Source: Corynebacterium stercoris (GTDB lineage: Bacteria > Actinomycetota > Actinomycetes > Mycobacteriales > Mycobacteriaceae). Taken from it: a stretch of 64,000 nt of DNA. Location: NCBI RefSeq assembly GCF_024160105.1, contig NZ_JAMFTQ010000001.1:62001-126000 (forward strand), given 5' to 3'. A program made the position numbers and the translations under genes. Shown here piece by piece: positions 55,308 to 64,000 of this stretch (positions are counted from its first letter, which is position 1; each line of letters opens with the position of its first letter). The notes under the pieces were generated by a model. That model was not told the DNA's origin. It saw only the letters and a list, made by a program, of their open reading frames with translations, and ran no database searches.

Positions 55308-55718
55308 ATGAACTCCCGCAACGCCATCGCCGCCCTGACCGTCACCGGCCTGTGCCTCACCGGCATCGCCACCGCGACCGCAGAGACCAGCACCACCCCC
55401 ACGAGCACCCCGGCGACCACCACAAGCTCGGCGCCGGCTTCGACGACGACGGCTGAAAATGCGCCGTCGGCAAGCGAGGAAGCTCCAGTGACCACCACCG
55501 TCACGGTGACCGCCTCCCCGGTCACCGTCACCCCCACCCCGGGCAACGACGCCAGCTCGAAGATCATGGCAGCCAGCTCAATGTCCGACGAGGCGCGCAC
55601 CGCGTTCGCGGTGATCAACGGCATCATGGTGGTGCTCAGCGGCCTCATGCAGGTCCTGGCCGTGCTCGTGACCGTCAACCCTGACTTCAAGGCGTTCCTG
55701 CAGGGCTTCTTCGTTTAA
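55308..55718 (+). CDS. Secreted Thr/Ser-rich hypothetical protein
   Basis: 136 residues: a signal peptide ending near ATATAE (about residue 26), a 65-residue Thr/Ser/Pro/Ala-rich region (TTTVTVTASPVTVTPTPG), and a hydrophobic C-terminal helix (about 98-125, AVINGIMVVLSGLMQVLAVL). Such proteins sit in or on the mycolate envelope; function unknown. ATG 55308 follows GAAAGG. One 11-base word (55465-55475) lies in the low-complexity region. It is convergent with dnaE. Confidence 0.75.
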   Translation: MNSRNAIAALTVTGLCLTGIATATAETSTTPTSTPATTTSSAPASTTTAENAPSASEEAPVTTTVTVTASPVTVTPTPGNDASSKIMAASSMSDEARTAFAVINGIMVVLSGLMQVLAVLVTVNPDFKAFLQGFFV

Positions 55719-55747
55719 ACCCTGCCCAGGCTGATGCCCGGGGCTCG

Positions 55748-58700
55748 CTAGCCCAGAATCCCCGGCCCCATGGTGGCCTTCAGGTCGCCCATGAGGCTGG
55801 CGGACCGCTCCACCCGCAAATGGTCGCCCAGCACCAGCAGCTGGCTGTGCTCGCCGTTGACCAGGTTGAGGTACACGTCAGTATCTCCCGGATTGTTGGT
55901 GAGCACGCCCTTCAGCCGCGCGATGTTATCCACCGTGCACTGGTCAGTGCGCATGGTCAGCCGCAGCGGCAGGCCAGCGCCGTTGCCGGGGCCGAGCTCC
56001 GGCACCTTCACATCGTCGCCGAAAAGGCTCATGCGGTCATCGCGCCAGGACACGTGCGCCTTGACCAGGATGATGTTGTCCTCGACGATCTGCGGCGCAA
56101 CCAGCGCGTAGACCTTGTTGAACAGCAGGACCTCCACCTGCGCGCCGTGGTGGTCCTCCAGTGTCACGATCGCCCACGGCGAGCCGTCCTTCTTGGAGAA
56201 TCGCCTGTCGACGGACGAGATCAAGCCGCCAATCGTCACCTCCGCACCGTGACGCAATTCGCCCGCGAGGATAGTGGTGAGCTGCGTGTCGGTCTGCGCC
56301 TCGATAGCGCCCTCGAAGCCGTCGAGTGGGTGGCCGGAAACGTACAGGCCCAGCATCTCGCGTTCGAGGGCGAGCATGTGCTTGCGGTCCCACTCATCCT
56401 CCGGCACCTCGACGGCGAACATCGACGACGCACTCTCATCCTCCCCGCCGAGCGCGGCGAAGAGGTCGAACTGTCCCTTGTCCGCCGCCTTCTTGGTGGA
56501 AAGCACCGAATCGACCGCGTCCTCCTGGATCAGCATGAGGCCCTTGCGCGGGTGGCCGAGCGAGTCGAAGGCGCCTGCCTTGATCAGCGATTCTGTGATG
56601 CGCTTGTTGCAGGCCAGCAAGTCGATCTTGTCCAGGTAGTCCGAGAAGCTGGTGAACTCGCCCTTGGTGCGGCGGGTTTCCTTGATGGACTCCACCACTT
56701 CGGTGCCCACGTTGCGCACCGCCGCGAGGCCGTAGCGGACATCCTCGCCGACCGCGAGGAAGTTCTCCTCACTCTCGTTGATGTCCGGCTGCAGGACGCT
56801 GACCCCCATGTGGCGGCAGTCCGACAGGTAGATCGCGCTCTTGTCTTTCTTGTCGCCCACGGAGGTGAGCAGGGCGGCCATGTACTCGGCGGTGTAGTTC
56901 GCCTTCATGTACGCCGTCCAGTAACTCACCAGCGCGTAGCCGGCGGCGTGGGATTTGTTGAACGCGTAGGACGCGAACGGCTCGATGGTGCCCCACAGCG
57001 CGTCCACCGCATCCTTGGAGTAGCCGTTGGAGAACATGCCCTTGGAGAAGGTCTCGTACTCCTTCGCCAGCACCTCGGGCTTCTTCTTGCCCATCGCCTT
57101 GCGGAAGCCGTCTGCTTGGCCCGCGGTGTAATTGGCCACCTTCTGGGAGATGTTCATGATCTGCTCTTGGTAGACGATGAGGCCGTACGTCTCATCCAGA
57201 ATCTCCTTGAGCGGCTCTTCCAGCTCCGGATGGATTGGGGTGATCGGCTTGCGGCCGTTCTTGCGGTCCGCGTAATCCCAGTGCGCGTTCACGCCCATCG
57301 GGCCTGGGCGGTAGAGCGCCAGCGACGCGACAATATCGTTGAAGCCGGTCGGCTTCATGCGTTTCAGCAGCTCCTGCATGCCGCCGGAGTCGAGCTGGAA
57401 GACGCCGAGCGTGTCGCCGCGCGAGAGCAGCTCGTAGACCGCCTGATTGTCGGTGTCTAGGGCCTCGAGGTCGATCGTTTCCCCGCGGTTCTTCTGCACG
57501 TTCTCCAGCGCGTCGCCGAGCACGGTGAGGTTGCGCAGGCCCAGGAAGTCCATCTTCAGCAGGCCGATGGCCTCGCACGCCGGGTAGTCCCAGCCGGTGA
57601 TCAGCGCACCGTCGGCCGGGCGCTTCCACATCGGGATGTGGTCCATGAGCGGGACCGACGCCATGATCACCGCGCACGCGTGGACACCGGCCTGGCGGAC
57701 GACGCCTTCGAGGCCGCGGGCGGTCTCGTAGATTTTCGCCACGTCCGGGTCGGTCTCGATCAGCGAGCGAACCTCGGCGGCTTCGGTGTAGCGGGCGTGC
57801 TCCGGGTCGGTGATGCCGGCCAGCGGAATGTCCTTCGCCATGATCGCCGGCGGCAGCGCGGCGTTGATCCGGTCCGCCATCTGGAACCCGGGCTGGCCGA
57901 AGTTCACCTTCGCCGCGTCCTTGATCGCCTGCTTCGTCTTCACCGTGCCGAAGGTGATCACCTGGGCAATCTTGTCCTCGCCCCAACGCTGCGCGGCGTA
58001 GGTGATCATCTCGCCGCGGCGGCGATCGTCGAAGTCGATATCGATATCCGGCGCACTCGGGCGCTCCGGGTTCAGGAATCGCTCGAAGAGGAGGCCGTGC
58101 TCCATCGGGTCGATGTTGGTGATGGTCAGCGCGTACGCCACCAGGGAGCCCGCCGCGGAGCCGCGGCCCGGGCCAACACGGATGCCAATCTCGCGTGCGT
58201 GCTTGATGATCTCGGCGACGATGAGGAAGTAGGACGGGTAGCCCTTCATGTCGATGACGTCGATCTCGTACATCGCGCGGTCGACGTATTCCTTGGGCAC
58301 CTCGGCTCCGTCGAAACGCTCCTCGAGCCCCTTCATCACCTCTTTGCGCAACCACGTCGTTGGGGTCTCCCCCTCCGGCACGTCCGCGATCGGCATGCGG
58401 TCGTGCGGGTGCTCCTCCCAGAGCTCCCCGTAGTCGCCGACGCGCTCCGCGATCCACAGCGTGTTGTCGCAGCCGTCCGGCACCGTGGAATCCCACAGCT
58501 CGCGCATCTGCTCGGCGGACTTGATGTAGTAGCCGGTGCCGTCGAACTTGAAGCGGTCCGGGTCCATGAGCGTCTTGCCGGTCTGCACACACAGCATCGC
58601 CTCGTGCGCCGGCGCCTGGGATTCGAGCACGTAGTGGCAGTCGTTGGTCACCAGCGGCGGCAAACCCAGCGTCTCGCCGATGCGCAGCAGATCGTCGCGC

Positions 58701-59308
58701 ACGCGCCGCTCGATGTGCAGGCCGTGATCCATCAGCTCGAGGAAGTAGTTGTCCTTGCCGTAGATGTCCTGCCACATCGCGGCGGCCTCGAGTGCCTGGT
58801 CGTACTGCCCGAGGCGCAGACGGGTCTGCACATCGCCCGACGGACAGCCGGTGGTGGCGATGATGCCGTCGGCGTGCTCCGCGATCAGCTCCGCGTCCAT
58901 GCGCGGCCACTTGCCCAGCTGGCCCTCGTAGCTGGCCAGCGACGAGAGCTTGAACAGGTTGCGCAAGCCGGTCGCGTTCTCCGCGAGCAGCGTCTGGTGC
59001 AGATAGGCGCCGGAAGCGGACACATCGTCCGACTTCTGGTCCGGCGTGCCCCACAGCTGGCGCTTCTTGTCGAAGCGGCTGCCCGGTGCCATGTACGCCT
59101 CAATGCCGATAATCGGCTTGACGCCGGCATCTACCATGCGGCGGTAGAACGCGTTCGATCCGAACATATTGCCGTGATCGGTCATGCCCACCGCGGGCAT
59201 CCCCTGCCGCACCACTTCTTCCGCCAGCAGGTCCACCTTCGCCATGCCGTCCAGCATGGAGAATTCAGTGTGGTTATGCAGGTGGACGAAGGAGGAGTGC
59301 TTGGCCAT
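55748..59308 (-). CDS. dnaE: DNA polymerase III alpha subunit DnaE
   Basis: 1186 residues; the replicative polymerase. The N-terminal PHP domain starts [15 protein letters not shown] and keeps its metal-binding residues, which in mycobacterial DnaE1 give proofreading exonuclease activity. The polymerase active site has [17 protein letters not shown] and [14 protein letters not shown]. The OB-fold (about 1010-1090) contains [14 protein letters not shown]. Length and the HHH region identify DnaE1 rather than the shorter DnaE2 mutasome polymerase. A -10 box seven bases before the ATG suggests a leaderless mRNA. Confidence 0.98.
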   Translation of the reverse strand: MAKHSSFVHLHNHTEFSMLDGMAKVDLLAEEVVRQGMPAVGMTDHGNMFGSNAFYRRMVDAGVKPIIGIEAYMAPGSRFDKKRQLWGTPDQKSDDVSASGAYLHQTLLAENATGLRNLFKLSSLASYEGQLGKWPRMDAELIAEHADGIIATTGCPSGDVQTRLRLGQYDQALEAAAMWQDIYGKDNYFLELMDHGLHIERRVRDDLLRIGETLGLPPLVTNDCHYVLESQAPAHEAMLCVQTGKTLMDPDRFKFDGTGYYIKSAEQMRELWDSTVPDGCDNTLWIAERVGDYGELWEEHPHDRMPIADVPEGETPTTWLRKEVMKGLEERFDGAEVPKEYVDRAMYEIDVIDMKGYPSYFLIVAEIIKHAREIGIRVGPGRGSAAGSLVAYALTITNIDPMEHGLLFERFLNPERPSAPDIDIDFDDRRRGEMITYAAQRWGEDKIAQVITFGTVKTKQAIKDAAKVNFGQPGFQMADRINAALPPAIMAKDIPLAGITDPEHARYTEAAEVRSLIETDPDVAKIYETARGLEGVVRQAGVHACAVIMASVPLMDHIPMWKRPADGALITGWDYPACEAIGLLKMDFLGLRNLTVLGDALENVQKNRGETIDLEALDTDNQAVYELLSRGDTLGVFQLDSGGMQELLKRMKPTGFNDIVASLALYRPGPMGVNAHWDYADRKNGRKPITPIHPELEEPLKEILDETYGLIVYQEQIMNISQKVANYTAGQADGFRKAMGKKKPEVLAKEYETFSKGMFSNGYSKDAVDALWGTIEPFASYAFNKSHAAGYALVSYWTAYMKANYTAEYMAALLTSVGDKKDKSAIYLSDCRHMGVSVLQPDINESEENFLAVGEDVRYGLAAVRNVGTEVVESIKETRRTKGEFTSFSDYLDKIDLLACNKRITESLIKAGAFDSLGHPRKGLMLIQEDAVDSVLSTKKAADKGQFDLFAALGGEDESASSMFAVEVPEDEWDRKHMLALEREMLGLYVSGHPLDGFEGAIEAQTDTQLTTILAGELRHGAEVTIGGLISSVDRRFSKKDGSPWAIVTLEDHHGAQVEVLLFNKVYALVAPQIVEDNIILVKAHVSWRDDRMSLFGDDVKVPELGPGNGAGLPLRLTMRTDQCTVDNIARLKGVLTNNPGDTDVYLNLVNGEHSQLLVLGDHLRVERSASLMGDLKATMGPGILG

Positions 59309-59315
59309 GCGCCAG

Positions 59316-59321
59316 ATCTTA
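59316..59321 (-). promoter_or_regulatory. -10 box, likely leaderless promoter of dnaE
   Basis: TAAGAT on the minus strand, seven bases, then the dnaE ATG. No ribosome-binding site intervenes. Confidence 0.55.
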
Positions 59322-59388
59322 GCTGGGCCTCCGACGGGCCGAAAGCGCTGCAGGAAGCGCCCGCTTATCGACGCCTGCCTGCAACCAA

Positions 59389-60663
59389 TTACTCGTAGCG
59401 CAGCGCGTCGATGGGCTGCATCTTTGCGGCCTTCGAGGCCGGGTAGTAGCCGAAGAACACACCCGTAGCCAACGAGAACAACAGTGCGAATATGACGGCT
59501 CCGATGGGCGGCCAGGCCATCTGGGTGAACGCCAAACTGGTGGCCACCATGCCGATGGCGCCGCCGAGGATCACGCCGATCACGCCGCCGAGGAGGCAGA
59601 CGAGCATGGCCTCGATGATGAACTGCATGCGGATGTCACCCTGCGTTGCGCCGAGCGCCTTGCGCACACCGATCTCGCGGGTGCGCTCGGTGACCGTGAT
59701 CAGCATGATGTTCATGACACCGATGCCGCCGACGAGCAACGAGATGCCGCCGATCGCCGAAAGCACTGTGGACATGATGCCGAAGGTCTTCGACAGCCCC
59801 TCCAGCGCAGAGGAGAGGTCCATCACTTCCGCCTCGAAGTCCTCATTGCCTGCGTAGACGCGATCCAAATAGGCCTGCAGGTCAGCCTGGAACGCGCTGG
59901 TTTCCTCCGTCGCCGCGGCCTGCACGGTGAAGCTCGTCACCCAATCGGCCTGGAGGTTTACCCGGTCCGCCGAGGTGGCGGGGATGAAGATTTCCGCGTA
60001 GTCCTGGGCACCGAACATCTGCCCGCCGGCAGTGTGGGGCTTCAGCACGCCGACCACAGTAAACGCTGCGGGCTGGCCGCCGAGATCCACGTCGAAGCGC
60101 TCGCCCAGCGCGGCGGAAGGATCGCCGCCGAAAAGCGCCTGCACGAATTCCTGCGAAACCACCGCGACGGGGCGCTGCCCGGAAAGGTCCGCCTCCGAGA
60201 TCGCGCGGCCGAATTCGACTTCGCGGCCGCGGACCTTGAGGGAGCCGGGCAGCACAGCGTCGATGGAGCTACTCGACGTCGTATCCCCGTACGCGACGTC
60301 GCCGCTGCCGCTGACGGCGATGTCGACGGCTTGGACCCGGTCGCCGAAGTACGCCTGGAGCTGTTCCAGCTGCTCGATGGTCATGCCGTCTCGCTCGCTG
60401 GAGGGCTCGTCGTAGTAGAGGGCGGCAAACGGGTCGTCATCTTGATCCGCCTCGTCCGGGCGGGCGTGGATGTACACGGGGTGCGAAGTGGTGCCGACAC
60501 CCTCGAGGTCGCTCATCACATCGTTTTCTAGGCCGCGGCCGAGCGTCATGATGATGATCACGGCCATGATGCCGATGATGATGCCCAGCAGGGTAAGCAG
60601 GGAGCGCAGCCGGTTGGTGTTCAGGCTGGATGCGGCCAACCTGAGTGATTCACGGATGTTCAC
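59389..60663 (-). CDS. MacB-type ABC transporter permease
   Basis: 424 residues with the MacB/FtsX plan: one membrane segment near residues 18-40 ([18 protein letters not shown]), a large extracytoplasmic domain (about 45-290), and three C-terminal segments (about 300-415) separated by [15 protein letters not shown], the family coupling motif. It lacks the ATPase fused in Gram-negative MacB; the ATPase is the next gene. Such exporters use a mechanotransmission cycle to push peptides, lipids or drugs out. GTG start at 60663, six bases after the ATPase stop. Substrate unknown. Confidence 0.9.
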   Translation of the reverse strand: MNIRESLRLAASSLNTNRLRSLLTLLGIIIGIMAVIIIMTLGRGLENDVMSDLEGVGTTSHPVYIHARPDEADQDDDPFAALYYDEPSSERDGMTIEQLEQLQAYFGDRVQAVDIAVSGSGDVAYGDTTSSSSIDAVLPGSLKVRGREVEFGRAISEADLSGQRPVAVVSQEFVQALFGGDPSAALGERFDVDLGGQPAAFTVVGVLKPHTAGGQMFGAQDYAEIFIPATSADRVNLQADWVTSFTVQAAATEETSAFQADLQAYLDRVYAGNEDFEAEVMDLSSALEGLSKTFGIMSTVLSAIGGISLLVGGIGVMNIMLITVTERTREIGVRKALGATQGDIRMQFIIEAMLVCLLGGVIGVILGGAIGMVATSLAFTQMAWPPIGAVIFALLFSLATGVFFGYYPASKAAKMQPIDALRYE

Positions 60664-60669
60664 GTGCGC

Positions 60670-61575
60670 CTATGCCTCCTCGGTCGCGCGCTGCCCGGAC
60701 GGGGTGCGCACGGCGTCGATGCGTCCGTCGATGATTTCCACGATGCGCTGCGTCTCTTCCGCGAGCAGCGGGTTGTGGGTGATGAAGACGATGGCTTTGC
60801 CCAACTCGTCGTGCAGCTGGTGGAACAGGTCCATGACCAGCCGGCCGGTCTTGGAGTCGAGGGCGCCGGTCGGTTCGTCGGCAAGCAAAAGGTCCGGGTC
60901 GTTCGCCAGGGCGCGCGCGATGGCGACGCGCTGCTTCTGGCCGCCGGACAGCTCGTTCGGGTTGTGGTGGATGCGGTCCCCCATCCCCATCATTCCGAGC
61001 AGCTCTTCAGCGCGGGCCTCGCGCTGCTTGCGGTCGACGCCCGCGTACATCATCGGCATGGCAACGTTTTGCAATGCGTCCATGCGCCCGATGAGGTTGA
61101 AGTTCTGGAAGATGAAGCCGATGTTGTGGCTGCGGTACGCCGCCAGCTCCTGGTCGCTCTTGGCGTAGACCGGCTCGCCGTTGAAGGCGTACGCGCCCTC
61201 GGTGGGGCGGTCGAGCATGCCGATGATGTTCATCAAGGTCGACTTGCCGCCGCCGGAGGGGCCGACAATGGAGACGAACTCCCCGTGCGCCGCCCGGAAA
61301 TCCACGCCGTGCAGCACGGTGAGCTCGCTCGGCTCGCCCACGTTGTACGTCTTGACGATGTTGCGCATGTCGATGAGCAGGCCGGAGTCCGAGAGCCCGC
61401 CAACCTGGGACTGCGCCGGCTGCGGGGCCTGTGCCGGCACCGCCTCAACGACCGGCTGCTCGCCGGTGTCCGCCTCTTCCCCGAAGAAGAACGGGTCATC
61501 GGCGTGCACTTCCTGCGCACTGGAGGCGTCGCTGAGCTGCGCCGTGTCGCGGCGCTTGCGGAACGGGGTTTTCAC
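60670..61575 (-). CDS. MacB/LolD-type ABC transporter ATPase with N-terminal extension
   Basis: 301 residues. The ATPase domain begins near residue 65 and has Walker A IVGPSGGGKSTLMN, Q-loop FIFQNFNL, signature NELSGGQKQRVAIARAL and Walker B LLLADEPTGALDSKT. LolD-type ATPases usually have about 230 residues. The extra 65 at the N terminus are acidic and Pro/Gln/Ala-rich (EVHADDPFFFGEEADTGEQP), of unknown role. GTG start at 61575 after GGGGAGGG. It is the middle gene of a three-gene exporter. An 11-base word lies at 60876-60886 (LLADEP). Confidence 0.92.
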   Translation of the reverse strand: MKTPFRKRRDTAQLSDASSAQEVHADDPFFFGEEADTGEQPVVEAVPAQAPQPAQSQVGGLSDSGLLIDMRNIVKTYNVGEPSELTVLHGVDFRAAHGEFVSIVGPSGGGKSTLMNIIGMLDRPTEGAYAFNGEPVYAKSDQELAAYRSHNIGFIFQNFNLIGRMDALQNVAMPMMYAGVDRKQREARAEELLGMMGMGDRIHHNPNELSGGQKQRVAIARALANDPDLLLADEPTGALDSKTGRLVMDLFHQLHDELGKAIVFITHNPLLAEETQRIVEIIDGRIDAVRTPSGQRATEEA

Positions 61576-61585
61576 ACGCCCTCCC

Positions 61586-63358
61586 CTAGTTAGCGGCGCC
61601 GGCCGCCGGCTCCTGCGGGGCAGGTTCCGCCGAGGCCTCCGCAGGATCGGGCGCTTCCTCCGACGCCCTGCGGGTGCTGGTCACCGTCACCGTTGCGGTG
61701 GTGCGCTTCGAGCTGTCGCGAGCCTTGTCGACGGCTGCGGGATCAAAACCGTCGTCGGTGATGTCGATCTTCTCGCCGAGGCGGTCGCGGTACTCCTCCG
61801 GCCAGTTCACCACGATGTCGCCGGCCTTCAGGTCGCCGCCGGTGATCGCCACGTCGATGTCGTTCTCGGTGCCGGTTTGCACCTCGCGCTCCTCGAGCGT
61901 GCCCGAGCGGTCATCGTCGTTGTCGCGGGCGAGGACGAGGACCTTCTTCACGCCCTCGTCGTCGTACACGGCGTCGAGGGGGACGTTGAGCGCCTTGTCG
62001 GATTCCTGGGTGATGATCTCGGCGCGTGCAGAGCCGCCCAGCAGCAGACCCTCGGTGTCACCGGTGACCTCGATCTCCACCGGGAAGGTCACGGTGCCGG
62101 CATCAGCGCCTCCGCCGCCGCCGGCGAAGCCGCCCGGCAGAGCCTGGGCATCCGCGCCCGGATCCGCAGCCGGGGAGATGCGCAGCACGCGGCCGGTGTA
62201 TTCCTTCTTGCCGGTCGCGGTCGATGTGAACACGACGCGGTTGCCCACCGCGATCTTCGGCACGTCCGCCTCACGAACGTCGGCGCGGATGAGCAGGCGG
62301 GAATCGTCGGCGATGCTCAGGATGCGCCCCTGCGGGATGTCACCCTCCTGCACGTCGACGCTGGTGACCATGCCCGCGATCGGCGCGTAGATGGTAGCTT
62401 CCTGAACTTGGTACTCCAGGGAACCGTCGCCGGCTTCGAGCTGGGTGTTCTCCACCGCGCGCCAGGCGGAATCTACCGCCGCTTGCGCCTGCAGGCGCTC
62501 CTGTTCCGCCTGCGCCTGCGCAGCCGCGAGGTTGGCCTTCGCCTCTTCCAGCGCAGCGTACGCCTGGCTCACGCTCAGCGTCGCAATCTCGCCGCCGCCT
62601 GCCGGCGAGCCCGGCTCAACGTAGCCGCCCTCCATCAGCGGCGCCTGTCCGGGTGCGGGCGCGGGAGCCGGTGCGGGTGCCGGAGCCGGAGCGCCCTCCT
62701 GGGCCGGCGGAATCGGCGCGCCCGGCGCACCCGGCGCCGGAACGCCCGGTCCTGGGCCGCCGACCATTTGGGTGATCTGGGAGGAGAAGCGGGCGGCCAT
62801 CTCGTCGGCGACTCGCACCACGCGCGCGACCTTCCAGCCGCCGCCATTGGCGGCCACGGCCTCGTTGTACATCGCCTGCGCCTGGTTCACCTGCGCCTGC
62901 GCCGCGCGCAAGGCCGGGTTCGCGCCGTTGTTGATGGCGTTGAGCTGCGCCTGCGCCTGGTTCACCTGCGCCATGGCTTCGGCCTGCGCGTTGGCCTGCT
63001 GCTTCTCCTGGATCTCCAGCTGGCGCTGAAGCTGTTCAGTGTTCAGGGCGGCGAGGAACTGCTCCGGCTGGACGCGGTCGCCCGGCGCGACGGCGATGCG
63101 CTCAACCTCGGTCTGCAGCGGGGTGGTGATGCTCACGGCGCGCACCGGCGCGATCTTGCCGTTGACCAGCACACTGTCGCGCACGCCCTCGGCGGAGGCG
63201 ATGGTGTAGTCTCCCGGCGCGAGCCCCTCGTGCGCGTTCGAGCCTGCGTCGTTGCCACAGGCCGCCAGCGTCAGGCTGAGCGACATGACCGCCGCGACAG
63301 CGGTTCTGCGCAGCCTTGCCGAGGTGGTCGTTCCGTTTTTGGGAGCCGTAAAAGCCAA
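61586..63358 (-). CDS. MacA-like adaptor lipoprotein
   Basis: 590 residues of the HlyD/RND adaptor type. The signal ends in the lipobox LTLAAC with Cys34. A biotinyl-lipoyl-like half (ITTPLQTEVERIAVAPGDRV), a coiled-coil hairpin rich in Gln and Ala, the matching half (ATIYAPIAGMVTSVDVQEGD) and a beta-barrel domain follow. The hairpin is interrupted by a Pro/Ala/Gly-rich insert (about 218-265, with APAPAPAPAPAPG). The start appears to be TTG at 63358 after AGGAG; later starts would remove the signal. It forms an exporter with the next two genes. Confidence 0.85.
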   Translation of the reverse strand: MAFTAPKNGTTTSARLRRTAVAAVMSLSLTLAACGNDAGSNAHEGLAPGDYTIASAEGVRDSVLVNGKIAPVRAVSITTPLQTEVERIAVAPGDRVQPEQFLAALNTEQLQRQLEIQEKQQANAQAEAMAQVNQAQAQLNAINNGANPALRAAQAQVNQAQAMYNEAVAANGGGWKVARVVRVADEMAARFSSQITQMVGGPGPGVPAPGAPGAPIPPAQEGAPAPAPAPAPAPAPGQAPLMEGGYVEPGSPAGGGEIATLSVSQAYAALEEAKANLAAAQAQAEQERLQAQAAVDSAWRAVENTQLEAGDGSLEYQVQEATIYAPIAGMVTSVDVQEGDIPQGRILSIADDSRLLIRADVREADVPKIAVGNRVVFTSTATGKKEYTGRVLRISPAADPGADAQALPGGFAGGGGGADAGTVTFPVEIEVTGDTEGLLLGGSARAEIITQESDKALNVPLDAVYDDEGVKKVLVLARDNDDDRSGTLEEREVQTGTENDIDVAITGGDLKAGDIVVNWPEEYRDRLGEKIDITDDGFDPAAVDKARDSSKRTTATVTVTSTRRASEEAPDPAEASAEPAPQEPAAGAAN

Positions 63359-63413
63359 TGCCTCTCCTCACGCCAGGGTCGTGTAACTCACGGTGACTAT
63401 ACACCGCGCGGGC

Positions 63414-63962
63414 TCACCTTATAGGTGTGATACCAAAGGCTCCCCACACCGCGTCAGGCGGCAAAACCTCCACAGCGGCTACGTCCGGGGCTCTGGCGAT
63501 CTCGCGCAGCACATCCCCGGGCGCGTGCACCACGACGGCGACGATCGCGTCCGCGTCCAGCGCAACCCCGTTCTCCTCGCCCACTGCAACCATGCGGTCA
63601 GCCTCGCGCGCGAAGACGTCGGCCCGGTTTTCGCCGGGGGCGGGTTCCGGAATGGCCTTGGAAGGAGCGTCGGCAAGCACAAGCGCCCCGACGCGCGGCG
63701 CTGCAGTCACCGCGGCGGCGGCGTGCGCGGGGTTGCGGGGCTCGGCGAAGGACACGAGGGCGAAGGCCCGCTCGGAGCCGGCATCGCGTAACGACGCCTG
63801 CGCCCGAGCCGCATAGTCATAGGCAGTCTCGCCCGGTTGGGGGCCGAGTGTGTCGCCTTGGAGGACGGACGGGTGCGCGTTGGTGTTCAGGCCCACCGCG
63901 TACACCCCGCCGACGACCAGCGCGGCGCCGAAAACTGCGGCGGCCAGCTTCGCCGGCTGCAC
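63414..63962 (-). CDS. Signal-anchored hypothetical protein upstream of the exporter
   Basis: 182 residues with an N-terminal hydrophobic anchor (about 5-25) and an Ala-rich extracytoplasmic domain; no family recognised. The C-terminal half has a regular alpha-beta rhythm (AVVVHAPGDVLREIARAPDV, then AAVEVLPPDAV). GTG start at 63962. It lies 55 bases before the adaptor lipoprotein on the same strand and may belong to the exporter operon. One 11-base word (63668-63678) encodes its VLADAP. Confidence 0.65.
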   Translation of the reverse strand: MQPAKLAAAVFGAALVVGGVYAVGLNTNAHPSVLQGDTLGPQPGETAYDYAARAQASLRDAGSERAFALVSFAEPRNPAHAAAAVTAAPRVGALVLADAPSKAIPEPAPGENRADVFAREADRMVAVGEENGVALDADAIVAVVVHAPGDVLREIARAPDVAAVEVLPPDAVWGAFGITPIR

Positions 63963-63965
63963 GAT

Positions 63966-64000
63966 CTATCCCTGGCGCAGCACGTCGAGCGCGTGCTGCA
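63966..64000 (-). CDS. C-terminal end of a gene running off the window
   Basis: The last codons read QHALDVLRQG then TAG at 63968-63966, three bases before the GTG of the next gene. The spacing suggests the same operon. Too short to identify. Confidence 0.4.
   Translation of the reverse strand, partial: QHALDVLRQG

Overview
The window looks like a stretch of a Corynebacterium chromosome. It is G+C rich, densely coding, and its gene order is typically corynebacterial or mycobacterial: ffh, ftsY, smc, mutM, rnc, DUF177 and sepIVA together; a long his cluster followed by a trp remnant, lgt and pyk; treY next to a small alarmone synthetase; and treZ, ilvA and dnaE. The glutamate dehydrogenase matches my memory of the C. 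glutamicum enzyme over long stretches. The species cannot be named from sequence alone. No rRNA, tRNA, CRISPR array, prophage or insertion sequence was found.

Layout. 1-15.4 kb, mostly minus strand: SRP targeting and chromosome maintenance (ffh, ftsY, smc, mutM, rnc, sepIVA). Interspersed are a META-domain protein, a CAP-domain secreted protein, a two-gene VbhA/Fic toxin-antitoxin locus, a flavin reductase, acylphosphatase and an AgcS symporter; gdhA closes the block. 15.5-25.4 kb, plus strand: glycerate kinase, a GalT-like protein, an M20 amidohydrolase, glycogen phosphorylase, and the folate genes pabAB and pabC. 25.35-25.84 kb: a non-coding array of palindromic repeats between convergent genes. 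25.8-42.1 kb, minus strand: a UvrA paralogue, pyk, lgt, an indole-glycerol-phosphate-synthase-like gene with a Trp-associated membrane protein, hisI-hisF-impA-hisA-hisH-MFS-hisB-hisC-hisD, and two envelope genes. 42.3-53.9 kb: a TetR regulator, glgX, an exonuclease-BRCT protein, treY, the RelS-type (p)ppGpp synthetase and treZ. 53.9-64 kb, mostly minus strand: ilvA, dnaE and a split MacAB-type exporter.

How the genes work together. GlgP and GlgX degrade glycogen, and TreY and TreZ convert maltodextrin ends to trehalose, so storage polymer and compatible-solute metabolism sit close together beside an alarmone synthetase. The his cluster encodes most of the pathway; hisG and hisE are not in the window. 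Lgt would lipidate the lipoproteins seen here.

Most notable non-coding signals. (1) An 11-base word, GCTTGCCGACG or its complement, occurs exactly 11 times in different genes, reading frames and orientations. (2) Nine copies of a 40/55-base palindromic unit lie between pabC and the uvrA-like gene. (3) A lipoprotein gene has an mRNA leader with mutually exclusive hairpins around its ribosome-binding site. (4) A 16-codon leader ORF overlaps pabAB by GTGA. (5) Many genes have a -10 box 6-9 bases before the start codon, which suggests widespread leaderless transcription.
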